64,000 bases of DNA from Prado023 sp963736425. GTDB lineage: Bacteria > Actinomycetota > Actinomycetes > S36-B12 > CAIYMF01. The stretch is from positions 1 through 64,000 of the forward strand of contig CAVTOX010000014.1 of NCBI GenBank assembly GCA_963736425.1, read 5' to 3'. The notes under the pieces are model-generated. The model was given only the letters and a program-made list of their open reading frames with translations, did not search any database and had not been told where the DNA came from. How positions within the stretch are numbered: the first letter of the stretch is position 1; every line of letters begins with the position of its first letter. This document shows positions 1 through 7,480 of the stretch, one piece after another. The translations under genes were made by a program, and so were the position numbers.

Positions 1-275
1 CCTTCAGTCGAGGACTGGAAGGACGGAGACCAAAGCGGACCCGCCCGTCGCAACGCCAGAGGGGTTCTCCTGGGCGCGATCACGAGCCCATTGACTCCCA
101 GCGCTTGTGGGGAGGATCTTCGTGGCGTTGCACAGTGGTCGGCACGCCGTGGGTAGTGGGATTGGCACCCAGTCGGGCCCCGGCAAGAGAGGAAGGGGCT
201 GGTCATGCGGGGCAGGTGGGGCGACGGTGGCTCAGGGGAACTCGACGATCTCCCAGAGTGGAGGGTCCGTCAGTG

Positions 276-1307
276 ATGGCCGGGGATCTGCGGGCTCGGT
301 TGGTGGCTGCCGCTCTGGTCACCGTGTCGCTCATGGGTTGCACCGGTTCGACGGGCTCGGTCTCGGGCCCCGCGGTCACGTCGGAGTCACCGGATGCTGC
401 GGTCGTCGCTGGTGAGATCCCCTCGAAGTGGGTCACCCAGAGCGGGCCCTCGCTGACGGCGGCGGTTGAGTACGGGTTGGCTGACGATGAGGCGCAGTAC
501 GACCAGATCCGCGAGTTCGCCGCGAGCCTCCCGTGGAGGCACATCCGAGCCGGCGGTGTGGTGCAGGCCGCAGCGTGCACCGGGTCAGGGGCGCCCACCG
601 TGGTCTACAGCAACGGGTCGGGGGACAGCTCTGTGGCCAACAGCTCGGCATGGGTGTTGGCTCGTGCCGCTTCAGCGCAAGCAACGGTGAGCCGGGTGTG
701 CCTGTTCGACCGTCCCGGGGTCGGATTCTCGGGCCCGCGCCCGGAGGGTGCGGCACCCAATGGGCCGGTGGCCAACGCCACTGAGTTGACCGCACTCATG
801 CAGGCGTTGAATGAGCCGGGGCCGTTCGTCCTCGTGGGTTGGTCCTACGGGGGACTGGTCGCGCGGACCGCATCAGCCCAAGAGCCGAGCAAGGTGGCGG
901 GCATGGTCCTCGTGGACGCTTCCAGCCCGGGCCAGGTAGCCGCCTTCGACCTGGTGCCGTCACAGCTGAGCGAAGGTGGCGTCCCGCAGGACTGGGAAGC
1001 CGCGGACCAGGTGATCGCAGATGGGGCGACGATGGGCAGCAAACCGGTGGTGGTGCTGCGCGCAGGCAGGCCCGACGGAGGACCGGCGAAGTTCTGGAAA
1101 TGGTGGAAGCAGGCACAGGCCGAGACGGCCGCATCGATCTCTGACAACTCCGTGCTGGGCGTGGTCCGCGAATCCGGTCACGAGATCCCGCTGCAGGCCC
1201 CAGAGGCTGTCGTCGTCGCGACGAACGCAGTCATCGAATCGGTGACGACGGGGCAGATGCTGCCCACCTGCCCCACCGACTTCCCTGAGGCCGGGATCAC
1301 CTGCTGA
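276..1307 (+). CDS. Lipoprotein alpha/beta hydrolase
   Basis: This 343-residue exported hydrolase has a short basic start, a hydrophobic stretch and a lipobox (SLMGC, Cys about residue 22), so it should be a membrane-anchored lipoprotein. The nucleophile elbow is GWSYGG (G-x-S-x-G). A downstream LVDAS Asp and the ESGHEIP His fit the acid and base of an alpha/beta hydrolase triad. The open frame extends upstream to 105, but only the ATG at 276 (or the GTG at 273) puts the signal peptide at the N terminus. The substrate cannot be told; ester or lactone hydrolysis is an inference from the fold. It stands alone, followed by the MerB-like gene. Confidence 0.8.
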   Translation: MAGDLRARLVAAALVTVSLMGCTGSTGSVSGPAVTSESPDAAVVAGEIPSKWVTQSGPSLTAAVEYGLADDEAQYDQIREFAASLPWRHIRAGGVVQAAACTGSGAPTVVYSNGSGDSSVANSSAWVLARAASAQATVSRVCLFDRPGVGFSGPRPEGAAPNGPVANATELTALMQALNEPGPFVLVGWSYGGLVARTASAQEPSKVAGMVLVDASSPGQVAAFDLVPSQLSEGGVPQDWEAADQVIADGATMGSKPVVVLRAGRPDGGPAKFWKWWKQAQAETAASISDNSVLGVVRESGHEIPLQAPEAVVVATNAVIESVTTGQMLPTCPTDFPEAGITC

Positions 1308-1456
1308 TCTGGCCCCGCGTACTGTGGCCGGTGCACGCGCATCACTCCGCCGTGTTGACGCGTTCACACGGAGGACCGCTGGAGCCTCGCGCCACGGTGG
1401 GAGCTACGGCGCTGTGCAAGGTCAGCCGGGCACCGCGGACGGTGCAGACTCTCCCC

Positions 1457-2128
1457 ATGGGCACGCCGATAAGCGTCGAACTCCTTCGGGTGGCGGTCTA
1501 CCGCCGTTTTGCGCAGGCAGGTCAGGCAATCACGGTCCCTGAGCTGGCTCACCAGTTCGCTGTGCCCGACGCCTCGGTTAGGGCCGGACTGCGCGAGCTG
1601 GCGGCCGGACGGCATCTGGTCCTCGACGATCAGGACCGGATCGTGATGGCGCACCCGTTCTCGTCGGTCCCGCTGGGTTTCTCGGTGATGGGCACCGACA
1701 CGCTCTGGTGGGGAGGGTGCTCGTGGGATGCTTTCTCGCTCCCGCACCTGATCCCGGGTCAGAGCCCGGTTCTCGTCGCGACCCGATGCCCGAACTGCGG
1801 GTGCGCCCTGGCGTGGAACGTCGGCACCGAGCAGGCGCCCGCAGGGACCGAGGTCGCGCACTTCCTGGTGCCCGTTGCCCGCATGTGGGACGACGTCGTC
1901 CACACGTGCGCTCACCAGCGCCTCTTCTGCTCAACCGGGTGCGTCGACCAGTGGCTGGAGGCCAGCGGCAACACCCTGGGCTACGTGATGGACCTGTCCA
2001 CCCTGTGGGACCTCGCGTCCGACTGGTACTCCGGCCGGCTCGAGCTTGGCTACCAGCGCCGCGAACCGAGCCAGGCAGCCGACTACATGCGCAGCGTCGG
2101 CCTCCAGGGAGCGTTCTGGGGCCTCTGA
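1457..2128 (+). CDS. MerB-like organomercurial lyase family protein
   Basis: This 223-residue protein matches the alkylmercury lyase (MerB) family in length and layout. An N-terminal winged-helix-like region (residues 1-65) leads into an AHPFS segment. A Cys88-x-x-Asp91 pair (GGCSWD) and Cys158 (RLFCS) occupy the places of catalytic Cys96, Asp99 and Cys159 of R831b/R388 MerB. An extra CPNC pair sits at 111-114. In the family the enzyme cleaves the carbon-mercury bond. No merA, merR or merT is visible, so mercury resistance is unproven and another role of the fold is possible. I chose the ATG at 1457 because the region from the earlier GTG at 1331 has no family character. Confidence 0.7.
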   Translation: MGTPISVELLRVAVYRRFAQAGQAITVPELAHQFAVPDASVRAGLRELAAGRHLVLDDQDRIVMAHPFSSVPLGFSVMGTDTLWWGGCSWDAFSLPHLIPGQSPVLVATRCPNCGCALAWNVGTEQAPAGTEVAHFLVPVARMWDDVVHTCAHQRLFCSTGCVDQWLEASGNTLGYVMDLSTLWDLASDWYSGRLELGYQRREPSQAADYMRSVGLQGAFWGL

Positions 2129-2338
2129 CTCAGACACCTCGCCAGGGACCCACCACCGCGCCCACACCGCCGCCGGTCGCGCACCTCCGGGCAAGCGCAG
2201 CGCCGCGCCCGCAAGGGCCGCGCTCTTGTGGCGGGACGCTAGATCCCGGAGTCGGCCGATCGGCTGTTGCTGAGGGCCCAACGCCTTGCAGATGTACGGT
2301 ACGAGATTCCGTGGCCGACATCCCGGCAGGGTGACTGG

Positions 2339-2917
2339 TCAGCCGGCCGGTGTGGGTTCGCATCCGGGCGTCGAGGACTCGGGTGGGCGGCCGGTGAGGA
2401 TCTCGTAGTACTGCGCGAGCTCGTCGCAGGAATGAGGTCCGACCTTGGGGTTGACCTGGATGGGCTGGTCCGTCATCGCCCAGGCGAGGGTCTCGGCGGC
2501 GAGCTCGACGCCGCGGTCGCCCCATGCGTGCGTCGGGCTGGCCCAGGTGGGCATCCCTGTGACCGCCAGGAACTGCTTGATCACCTCGGCTGTCAGGTGC
2601 TCGTCGATCCACGCGTGGGCGAGCTCGTGCAGGACTGCCTTCTTGGCCCATGTCTGCCAGCCGGTGCAGTTGCGGTCCACGCATGCCGCTGCAGAGCCGA
2701 AGCAGACGGTGACGACATCGCCCAGGATCAGGCCGGCGACGCCCTCGCACTTGTCGATCTGCTTCTCGTGGAACGTCACGCGACGGACCATCGGCGTGCC
2801 CAAGCCGTGGGTGCGGAACTGGTCGAACGACCAGGCGATGAGGCCTTCAAGGCCTGGTGTGCCGTTGTACACCTCGATCTCGAGGTCACCGACGGCCAGG
2901 GTGCCGGTGCGTTCCAC
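2339..2917 (-). CDS. HExxH-motif putative metalloprotease-like protein
   Basis: The protein carries HELAHAW (HExxH zinc-binding signature) about two-thirds along, followed by a conserved-looking DRGVELAAETLAWAM helix that may give the third ligand. Four cysteines lie just before the motif (KCEG, VCFG, ACVDRNC), which might form disulfides, but I see no clear signal peptide. The frame opens at 3076, yet residues before LVERTG look non-coding, so I place the start at the GTG at 2917; this is uncertain. It is divergent from the LacI gene. No named family is recognised; a SprT-like or minigluzincin-like peptidase is a guess from the motif. Confidence 0.55.
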   Translation of the reverse strand: MERTGTLAVGDLEIEVYNGTPGLEGLIAWSFDQFRTHGLGTPMVRRVTFHEKQIDKCEGVAGLILGDVVTVCFGSAAACVDRNCTGWQTWAKKAVLHELAHAWIDEHLTAEVIKQFLAVTGMPTWASPTHAWGDRGVELAAETLAWAMTDQPIQVNPKVGPHSCDELAQYYEILTGRPPESSTPGCEPTPAG

Positions 2918-3061
2918 CAGGACCGTGGAAACCTGGCGGGGGCAGGAGCCATCGGCAGGGGGGCGACAGCTCGTGTGGACTCGGGCGGTAGGCGCCGTAG
3001 AAGCGCTACCCTGCGATCGGGATCCACATCGTGCGTGCACGCGTGTGCGATGCGGCTCCTG

Positions 3062-3079
3062 ACGATGCGGTTGCATCGT
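3062..3079 (+). promoter_or_regulatory. Palindromic operator upstream of LacI gene
   Basis: ACGATGC-GGTT-GCATCGT is a perfect inverted repeat with 7-nt arms. It ends 8 nt before the AGGAGG ribosome binding site of the LacI-family gene. A further GATGCGG half-site lies 15 nt upstream at 3049-3055. Size and position suit autoregulation by a LacI-family protein. It differs from the ATGTTA-type operator found before araA. Confidence 0.55.
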
Positions 3080-3097
3080 GAAGCTCTAGGAGGAGTT

Positions 3098-4120
3098 GTG
3101 GCCACCGGACCGGCTCGGGGCCCCGCGATGGTGGACGTGGCGCGTCTGGCTGGGGTCTCGCACCAGACGGTTTCGCGCGTCATCAATGACCACCCGAGGG
3201 TCAGTCCCGGGACTCGCCTGCGGGTTCAGGCCGCGATGCAGGAGCTCGGGTACCGGCCCAACCGAGCAGCGCGGGCGCTGGCCAGAGGCCGCAGCGACCA
3301 GATCGGGATCGTGGCTGAGCCGTCAACCCTGTTCGGACCCGCATCCATGCTCCACGCAATCGAGGCTGCGGCCGCGGAGGCCGGGTACGGCGTGAGCGTG
3401 GTGAGTGTCGCGGCCCTCGACGGACGGTCCTTCGAGGACGCGGTCAACCGGCACCTCGAACAGCGCGTCGGCGGGATCATCGTGATCGTTCCAGTGGTGT
3501 CGGCGGCCGAGGCCACGCGGGAGGTTCCGGCCGGGGTGCCCCTGGTCACGATTGGGGGCGACCCCACAACATCCACGCACAGCGTGCGGATCGATCAGGT
3601 GCGTGGCGCCATGGAGGCGACGCAACTGCTTCTGGACGCCGGCCACCGGACCGTGTGGCATGTTTCGGGCCCTCCCGACAACTTCGACAGCATCGACCGC
3701 ATCACAGGGTGGCGCACCACGCTCGAGGCAGCCGGTGCGCACGTGCCGCCCGTCATCACCGGCGACTGGTCGTCGGCGACCGGATACGAGGCAGGCCGGA
3801 TGTTGGCCCGCATCGAGGAGGTCACAGCGATCTTCGCTGCGAACGACCAGACCGCCCTGGGGATCCTGAGGGCCCTCCACGAGCACGGTCGCGCGGTGCC
3901 GGGAGATGTGAGCATTGTCGGCTTCGACGACCTGCCTGAGGCCGGCGACTTCATCCCGCCGTTGACAACGATGCGCCAGGACTTCGATTCGGTCGGCCGC
4001 AAGGCCCTTGCCATGCTCGTGACGCAGATGGATGGTGCGCAGAGCCCCGTCAGCGAGTTGATCGCCCCCTCACTCGTCAGTCGTGACAGTGTCGCCAGCC
4101 CTCCGCCCAGGGTGCGGTAA
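3098..4120 (+). CDS. LacI-family transcriptional regulator
   Basis: This 340-residue regulator has an N-terminal LacI helix-turn-helix (residues 11-35, VARLAGVSHQTVSRV), a hinge (RPNRAARALARG) and a periplasmic-binding-protein-like effector domain ending with the usual GFDDLPEA and TTMRQDF segments. The GTG at 3098 is chosen because AGGAGG (3088-3093) precedes it by 4 nt. It lies just upstream of araA and probably represses araA and the sugar transporter in response to a pentose, but the effector is inferred from context only. Its recognition helix SHQTVSRV is identical to that of the second LacI gene at 12676, so the two may share operators. Confidence 0.92.
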   Translation: MATGPARGPAMVDVARLAGVSHQTVSRVINDHPRVSPGTRLRVQAAMQELGYRPNRAARALARGRSDQIGIVAEPSTLFGPASMLHAIEAAAAEAGYGVSVVSVAALDGRSFEDAVNRHLEQRVGGIIVIVPVVSAAEATREVPAGVPLVTIGGDPTTSTHSVRIDQVRGAMEATQLLLDAGHRTVWHVSGPPDNFDSIDRITGWRTTLEAAGAHVPPVITGDWSSATGYEAGRMLARIEEVTAIFAANDQTALGILRALHEHGRAVPGDVSIVGFDDLPEAGDFIPPLTTMRQDFDSVGRKALAMLVTQMDGAQSPVSELIAPSLVSRDSVASPPPRVR

Positions 4121-4214
4121 CCGAGTCGGACCATTCGCGGGAGCTCCGAGCGACCCGTGGATCGAGGCGGCGAGATCGATCCAGATTCGGGACTTCCTGT
4201 GGGCGAGTCGACCC

Positions 4215-4243
4215 TTGCGGCGAACTGATGTTATCGGTAACAT
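4215..4243 (+). promoter_or_regulatory. araA promoter with ATGTTA-N4-TAACAT operator
   Basis: A -35-like TTGCGG (4215-4220) is followed after 17 nt by TAACAT (4238-4243), a 4/6 match to the -10 consensus. TAACAT is also the right half of the palindrome ATGTTA-TCGG-TAACAT (4228-4243). A bound repressor would cover the -10 element. The same palindrome recurs at 6278-6293 before the transporter. Confidence 0.65.
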
Positions 4244-4281
4244 CCGGATACGTGAGTGAATCCTCCTCCTTTGGGATGGAG

Positions 4282-4297
4282 ATGTGAACGGTAACAG
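4282..4297 (+). promoter_or_regulatory. Degenerate second operator in araA leader
   Basis: ATGTGA-ACGG-TAACAG resembles the ATGTTA-N4-TAACAT operator with one changed base in the left arm and one in the right. Its centre is 54 nt downstream of the first site, roughly five helical turns. It could be an auxiliary site for looping or a roadblock; this is inference. Confidence 0.4.
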
Positions 4298-4336
4298 CGC
4301 CTGCGCTGTGTCTTGGTCGCGACGAAGGAGAGCAGC

Positions 4337-5857
4337 ATGGGTCGCAGCATCGTGCCGAACCTCGCCAGGTACGAGGTCTGGTTCCTCACCGGGAGCCAGA
4401 CCCTCTATGGGGACGAGGTGCTGGCACAGGTCGCCAGACAGTCCCAGGGCGTGGTGGAGCACCTCGCAAGCAGCCCATTCGTGCCCGCAGATGTGGTGTG
4501 GAAGCCAGTCCTGACTTCACGCGGCGCCATTGAGCGCATCATGCGAGAGGCCAACGGCGCGGACAACGTCATCGGCGTGATCACGTGGATGCACACGTTC
4601 AGCCCCGCCAAGATGTGGATCGCCGGTCTCCAGGCGCTCACCAAGCCCCTGCTGCACCTGCACACCCAGGCCAACGTCGAACTCCCGTGGGCCACCATCG
4701 ACTTCGACTTCATGAACCTCAATCAGGCCGCCCACGGCGACCGCGAGTACGCCTACATCGAGTCTCGGCTCGGCGTCCCACGGACCACCGTCGTGGGCCA
4801 CGCATCCCACCGACGGGTCCAGGAGCAGGTCGGCGAATGGGCCCGGTCGGCTGCCGGGGTACTGGCATCGCGGAACATGAAGGTCGCGCGGTTCGGGGAC
4901 AACATGCGCTTCGTCGCGGTCACCGAGGGCGACAAGACCGAGGCCGAGGCGGTCTTCGGCGCCCAGATCAACACGTGGGGAGTGATGGACCTCGCTGCTC
5001 GTGTGGACGCGGCGACAGATGCGCAGGTCGACGGCCTGATCGAGGAGTACATCGACTCCTACGATGTCGCTTCCGAGCTGATGCCCGGTGGCGTCCGGTA
5101 CCAATCGCTTCGCGACGGTGCGGCGATCGAGGTCGGGCTCCGCTCGTTCCTCGAGGAGGGGGCGTTCCAGGCCTTCACCACGACCTTCGAGGACCTGGGC
5201 TCCTTGCGCCAACTGCCGGGGCTTGCCGTTCAGCGCCTCATGGCCGACGGCTACGGGTTCGGTGCGGAGGGTGACTGGAAGACGGCGATGCTCGTTCGGC
5301 TCGCGGCTGTCATGGGCGCCGGGCGTCCCGGGGGTGCGAGCCTCATGGAGGACTACACCTACCACCTGGTGGAGGGAGAGGAACTCTCGCTTGGGGCGCA
5401 CATGCTCGAGGTGAGTCCCTCGCTCACCTCCGGGCGCCCCACACTGGAGGTGCATCCCCTGAGCATCGGAGGCAGGGAGGATCCCGTTCGCCTCGTGTTC
5501 ACTGCCGACCCGGGGGAGGCCGTCGTCGTCGCCCTGTCGGACATGCGAGACCGGTTCCGGCTGGTCGCAGCGGAGGTCGAGAGGGTGCCGCTCCCGGCTC
5601 CGATGCCGCACCTCCCGGTCGGCAGAGCGGTCTGGCGATCCAAGCCGGACTTCGCGACAGCGGCCACCTGCTGGATGGAAGCAGGGGCGGCTCATCACAC
5701 CGTGATGTCGACGCAGACCAGCCTGGCCACCTGGGAGATGTTCGCGCGGTCGATCGGGGTGGAGCTTGCTCGCATCGACGCGGAGACCACGGTGCCGGCG
5801 TTCGTTCGGGACCTGCGGGCCAATGCCGCCCACCATCGACTCACCCATGCCTTGTGA
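4337..5857 (+). CDS. araA: L-arabinose isomerase
   Basis: AraA interconverts L-arabinose and L-ribulose in the cytoplasm with Mn2+. The 506-residue length fits the family (E. coli 500). The metal and catalytic positions known from the E. coli enzyme (Glu306, Glu333, His350, His450) have counterparts at Glu311 (FGAEGDW), Glu338 (MEDYTYH), His355 (GAHMLE) and His453/454 (AAHHTV). The ATG at 4337 has AAGGAG 6 nt upstream and removes eight unsupported residues. No araB or araD gene is in the window, so the rest of the pathway must lie elsewhere. A 59-residue gene follows. Confidence 0.96.
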   Translation: MGRSIVPNLARYEVWFLTGSQTLYGDEVLAQVARQSQGVVEHLASSPFVPADVVWKPVLTSRGAIERIMREANGADNVIGVITWMHTFSPAKMWIAGLQALTKPLLHLHTQANVELPWATIDFDFMNLNQAAHGDREYAYIESRLGVPRTTVVGHASHRRVQEQVGEWARSAAGVLASRNMKVARFGDNMRFVAVTEGDKTEAEAVFGAQINTWGVMDLAARVDAATDAQVDGLIEEYIDSYDVASELMPGGVRYQSLRDGAAIEVGLRSFLEEGAFQAFTTTFEDLGSLRQLPGLAVQRLMADGYGFGAEGDWKTAMLVRLAAVMGAGRPGGASLMEDYTYHLVEGEELSLGAHMLEVSPSLTSGRPTLEVHPLSIGGREDPVRLVFTADPGEAVVVALSDMRDRFRLVAAEVERVPLPAPMPHLPVGRAVWRSKPDFATAATCWMEAGAAHHTVMSTQTSLATWEMFARSIGVELARIDAETTVPAFVRDLRANAAHHRLTHAL

Positions 5858-5908
5858 GGACCCAGAGGCGGCCGATGAGTCCCGTCGGCCATCCGTGAAG
5901 GAGGAGCC

Positions 5909-6088
5909 ATGGCGATGAAGGCTCGGCAGATTCGTCCGGGCGGCTGGATCGACGTCCCGGGCAGGGGGACCGGTCGCATCCGAGGGCTGACCGCCACTCC
6001 GGGATGTGCGCAGTACGTGGTGACCCTCGAGTCCGGGTGGACCTTCGTGATCGGCTGGAACGAGTCGGTCCTGTTCTGGCCTGTCTGA
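5909..6088 (+). CDS. 59-residue conserved-looking small protein
   Basis: The ATG at 5909 has a strong AAGGAGGAG site 3 nt upstream and opens a 59-codon frame beginning MAMKARQIRPGGW and ending with a hydrophobic, Trp-rich stretch (SVLFWPV). It lies 51 nt after araA in the same direction, so it is probably in the araA transcript. The alternation of GRGTGRIRG, VVTLESGWTF and Trp/Phe residues suggests a small beta-barrel or SH3-like fold. No family is recognised. Confidence 0.6.
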   Translation: MAMKARQIRPGGWIDVPGRGTGRIRGLTATPGCAQYVVTLESGWTFVIGWNESVLFWPV

Positions 6089-6240
6089 GCAGTCCGGGGC
6101 CTCTGTCGTGGCGCGAGGCGCACAGCGGCGAAGGAGCCCGACCGCCGAGTGCTGAATGTGAAGGCTAACGGCCGGAGTCGGAACGGTCCGCTTCGGGATT
6201 AGATCGTGAATCCTGAGCACGAACAGGCAAGTCATCGTTA

Positions 6241-6258
6241 TCAAATCGTGATATTTGA
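6241..6258 (+). promoter_or_regulatory. Second palindrome upstream of sugar-binding protein gene
   Basis: TCAAAT-CGTGAT-ATTTGA is a perfect inverted repeat (6-nt arms, 6-nt spacer) just upstream of the -35-like element of the transporter promoter. The ATCGTGA core (6245-6251) recurs at 6203-6209, exactly 42 nt upstream. It is unlike the ATGTTA operator, so an activator or a second regulator may bind here. Confidence 0.4.
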
Positions 6259-6262
6259 GTTC

Positions 6263-6293
6263 TTGCCATGGGACTGGATGTTAGGGTTAACAT
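6263..6293 (+). promoter_or_regulatory. Transporter promoter with ATGTTA-N4-TAACAT operator
   Basis: ATGTTA-GGGT-TAACAT (6278-6293) has the same 16-nt architecture as the araA operator. A -35-like TTGCCA (6263-6268, 5/6 match) precedes TAACAT by 19 nt, or GTTAAC by 17 nt. The overlap with the -10 region suggests repression of the binding-protein gene by the same LacI regulator as araA. Confidence 0.6.
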
Positions 6294-6373
6294 TCGAGTA
6301 ACGGTCCGCTCGGGCCGGGAGAGTAAGCCCCGTTTCCGGTGACGCAACCGGATCAGGTCAAGGAGGATCGGAC

Positions 6374-7378
6374 ATGAGGAAGCGCATGCTGGCAGGAGTG
6401 GTTCTGATGGGAGCGATGTCGCTCACCATCTCGGGCTGCTCCTCGGGCTCGACTACGGACGCGGGCGCCGGCAGTGCGCCGGCCACCGATGCCGCGGCGT
6501 CCGAGATGATCAAGGTCGGGTTCGCCCAGACGGGCTCGGAGAGCGGTTGGCGTTCAGCGAACACGGAGTCGATGAAGACCGCGTTCTCCAAGGAGAACGG
6601 ATTCGATCTGACCTTCAACGCCGCCGACAACGATCCGGCGGCACAGATCGCCGCGGTCCGCTCCTTCATCAACCAGAAGGTCGACGCCATCGTCATGGCG
6701 CCGATCGTCACCGACGGGTGGGACGACGTCCTGAAGGAGGCCCAGGCGGCCAAGATCCCGGTGGTCCTCGAGGACCGCACCGTGTCCGCCTCGGACGACC
6801 TGTTCGCGAGTTGGGTCGGTCTGGACTTCAAGAAGGAGGGCGTGACGGCCGGAACGTGGGCCAAGGAGCAGTTCGGCGACACCGCCACCAAGATGGTCGT
6901 GCTCGAGGGCACGACGGGCTCGGCCCCGGCGAACGATCGTGCGACTGGGTTCGACGAGGCCATCGCAGGCAGCCAGATCGAGAAGATCGACTCGCAGACC
7001 GGTGACTTCACCCGTGATGGTGGCAAGAAGGTCATGGAGGGCTTCCTGCAGAAGTACGGCGCCGACGGCATCGACCTGGTCTACGCGCACAACGACGACA
7101 TGGCACTCGGTGCCATCGAGGCGATCGAGGCCGCGGGAGCCAAGCCCGGCGAGGACATCAAGATCATCTCGATCGACGCGGTCAAGGACGGCATGCAGGC
7201 CCTCATCGACGGCAAGATCAACTACATCGTCGAGTGCAACCCGCTCCTGGGCGACCTGGCCGCAGGGCTGGTCAAGGACGTGCTCGCCGGCAACCCCGTC
7301 GAGAAGGCCATCTACGTCGAGGATGCCTCGTTCACCCAGGAGCAGGCCGCCGCGGTCATCGATTCGCGACTGTACTGA
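6374..7378 (+). CDS. Sugar ABC transporter substrate-binding lipoprotein (YtfQ-like)
   Basis: This 334-residue protein has a lipoprotein signal (LTISGC, Cys22) and a type I periplasmic-binding fold, so it captures sugar outside the membrane. The segment order VGFAQTGSESGWR, FINQKVDAIVMAP, VYAHNDDMALGAIEA and ISIDAVKDGMQAL is typical of the YtfQ/galactofuranose group rather than RbsB; neighbouring araA suggests arabinose or another pentose/furanose. AAGGAGG lies 9 nt before the ATG. It heads a transporter operon and is separated from the first ATPase gene by a strong hairpin (7415-7448). Confidence 0.92.
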   Translation: MRKRMLAGVVLMGAMSLTISGCSSGSTTDAGAGSAPATDAAASEMIKVGFAQTGSESGWRSANTESMKTAFSKENGFDLTFNAADNDPAAQIAAVRSFINQKVDAIVMAPIVTDGWDDVLKEAQAAKIPVVLEDRTVSASDDLFASWVGLDFKKEGVTAGTWAKEQFGDTATKMVVLEGTTGSAPANDRATGFDEAIAGSQIEKIDSQTGDFTRDGGKKVMEGFLQKYGADGIDLVYAHNDDMALGAIEAIEAAGAKPGEDIKIISIDAVKDGMQALIDGKINYIVECNPLLGDLAAGLVKDVLAGNPVEKAIYVEDASFTQEQAAAVIDSRLY

Positions 7379-7414
7379 CTCACTTCGTACTAACCTGAAC
7401 GACAGGTGAGCACG

Positions 7415-7448
7415 CGATCGGGGGGCCGGCCTTCCGGCCCCCCGATCG
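7415..7448 (+). terminator. Intercistronic hairpin after the binding-protein gene
   Basis: Two perfect 15-nt arms (CGATCGGGGGGCCGG and its complement) enclose a CCTT loop, 36 nt after the stop codon. There is no T-tract, so it may stabilise the upstream mRNA or attenuate read-through. Either would give more binding protein than ATPase, as is usual in ABC operons. Confidence 0.65.
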
Positions 7449-7480
7449 GTGTCCCGACCCACATCGGAGAGGTGGCTGAC

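Noticed and set aside
1..28. Imperfect hairpin CCTTCAGTC/GACTGGAAGG at the left edge
   Set aside because: It could be the terminator of a gene outside the window, but the edge cuts it and one arm lacks a base, so I cannot call it.
4..186. A 60-residue minus-strand frame at the left edge
   Set aside because: Composition is not gene-like and there is no ribosome site or homology.
2267..3097. An N-terminal extension of 277 residues on the LacI protein
   Set aside because: It is antisense to the HExxH gene; the real start has a ribosome site at 3088-3093.
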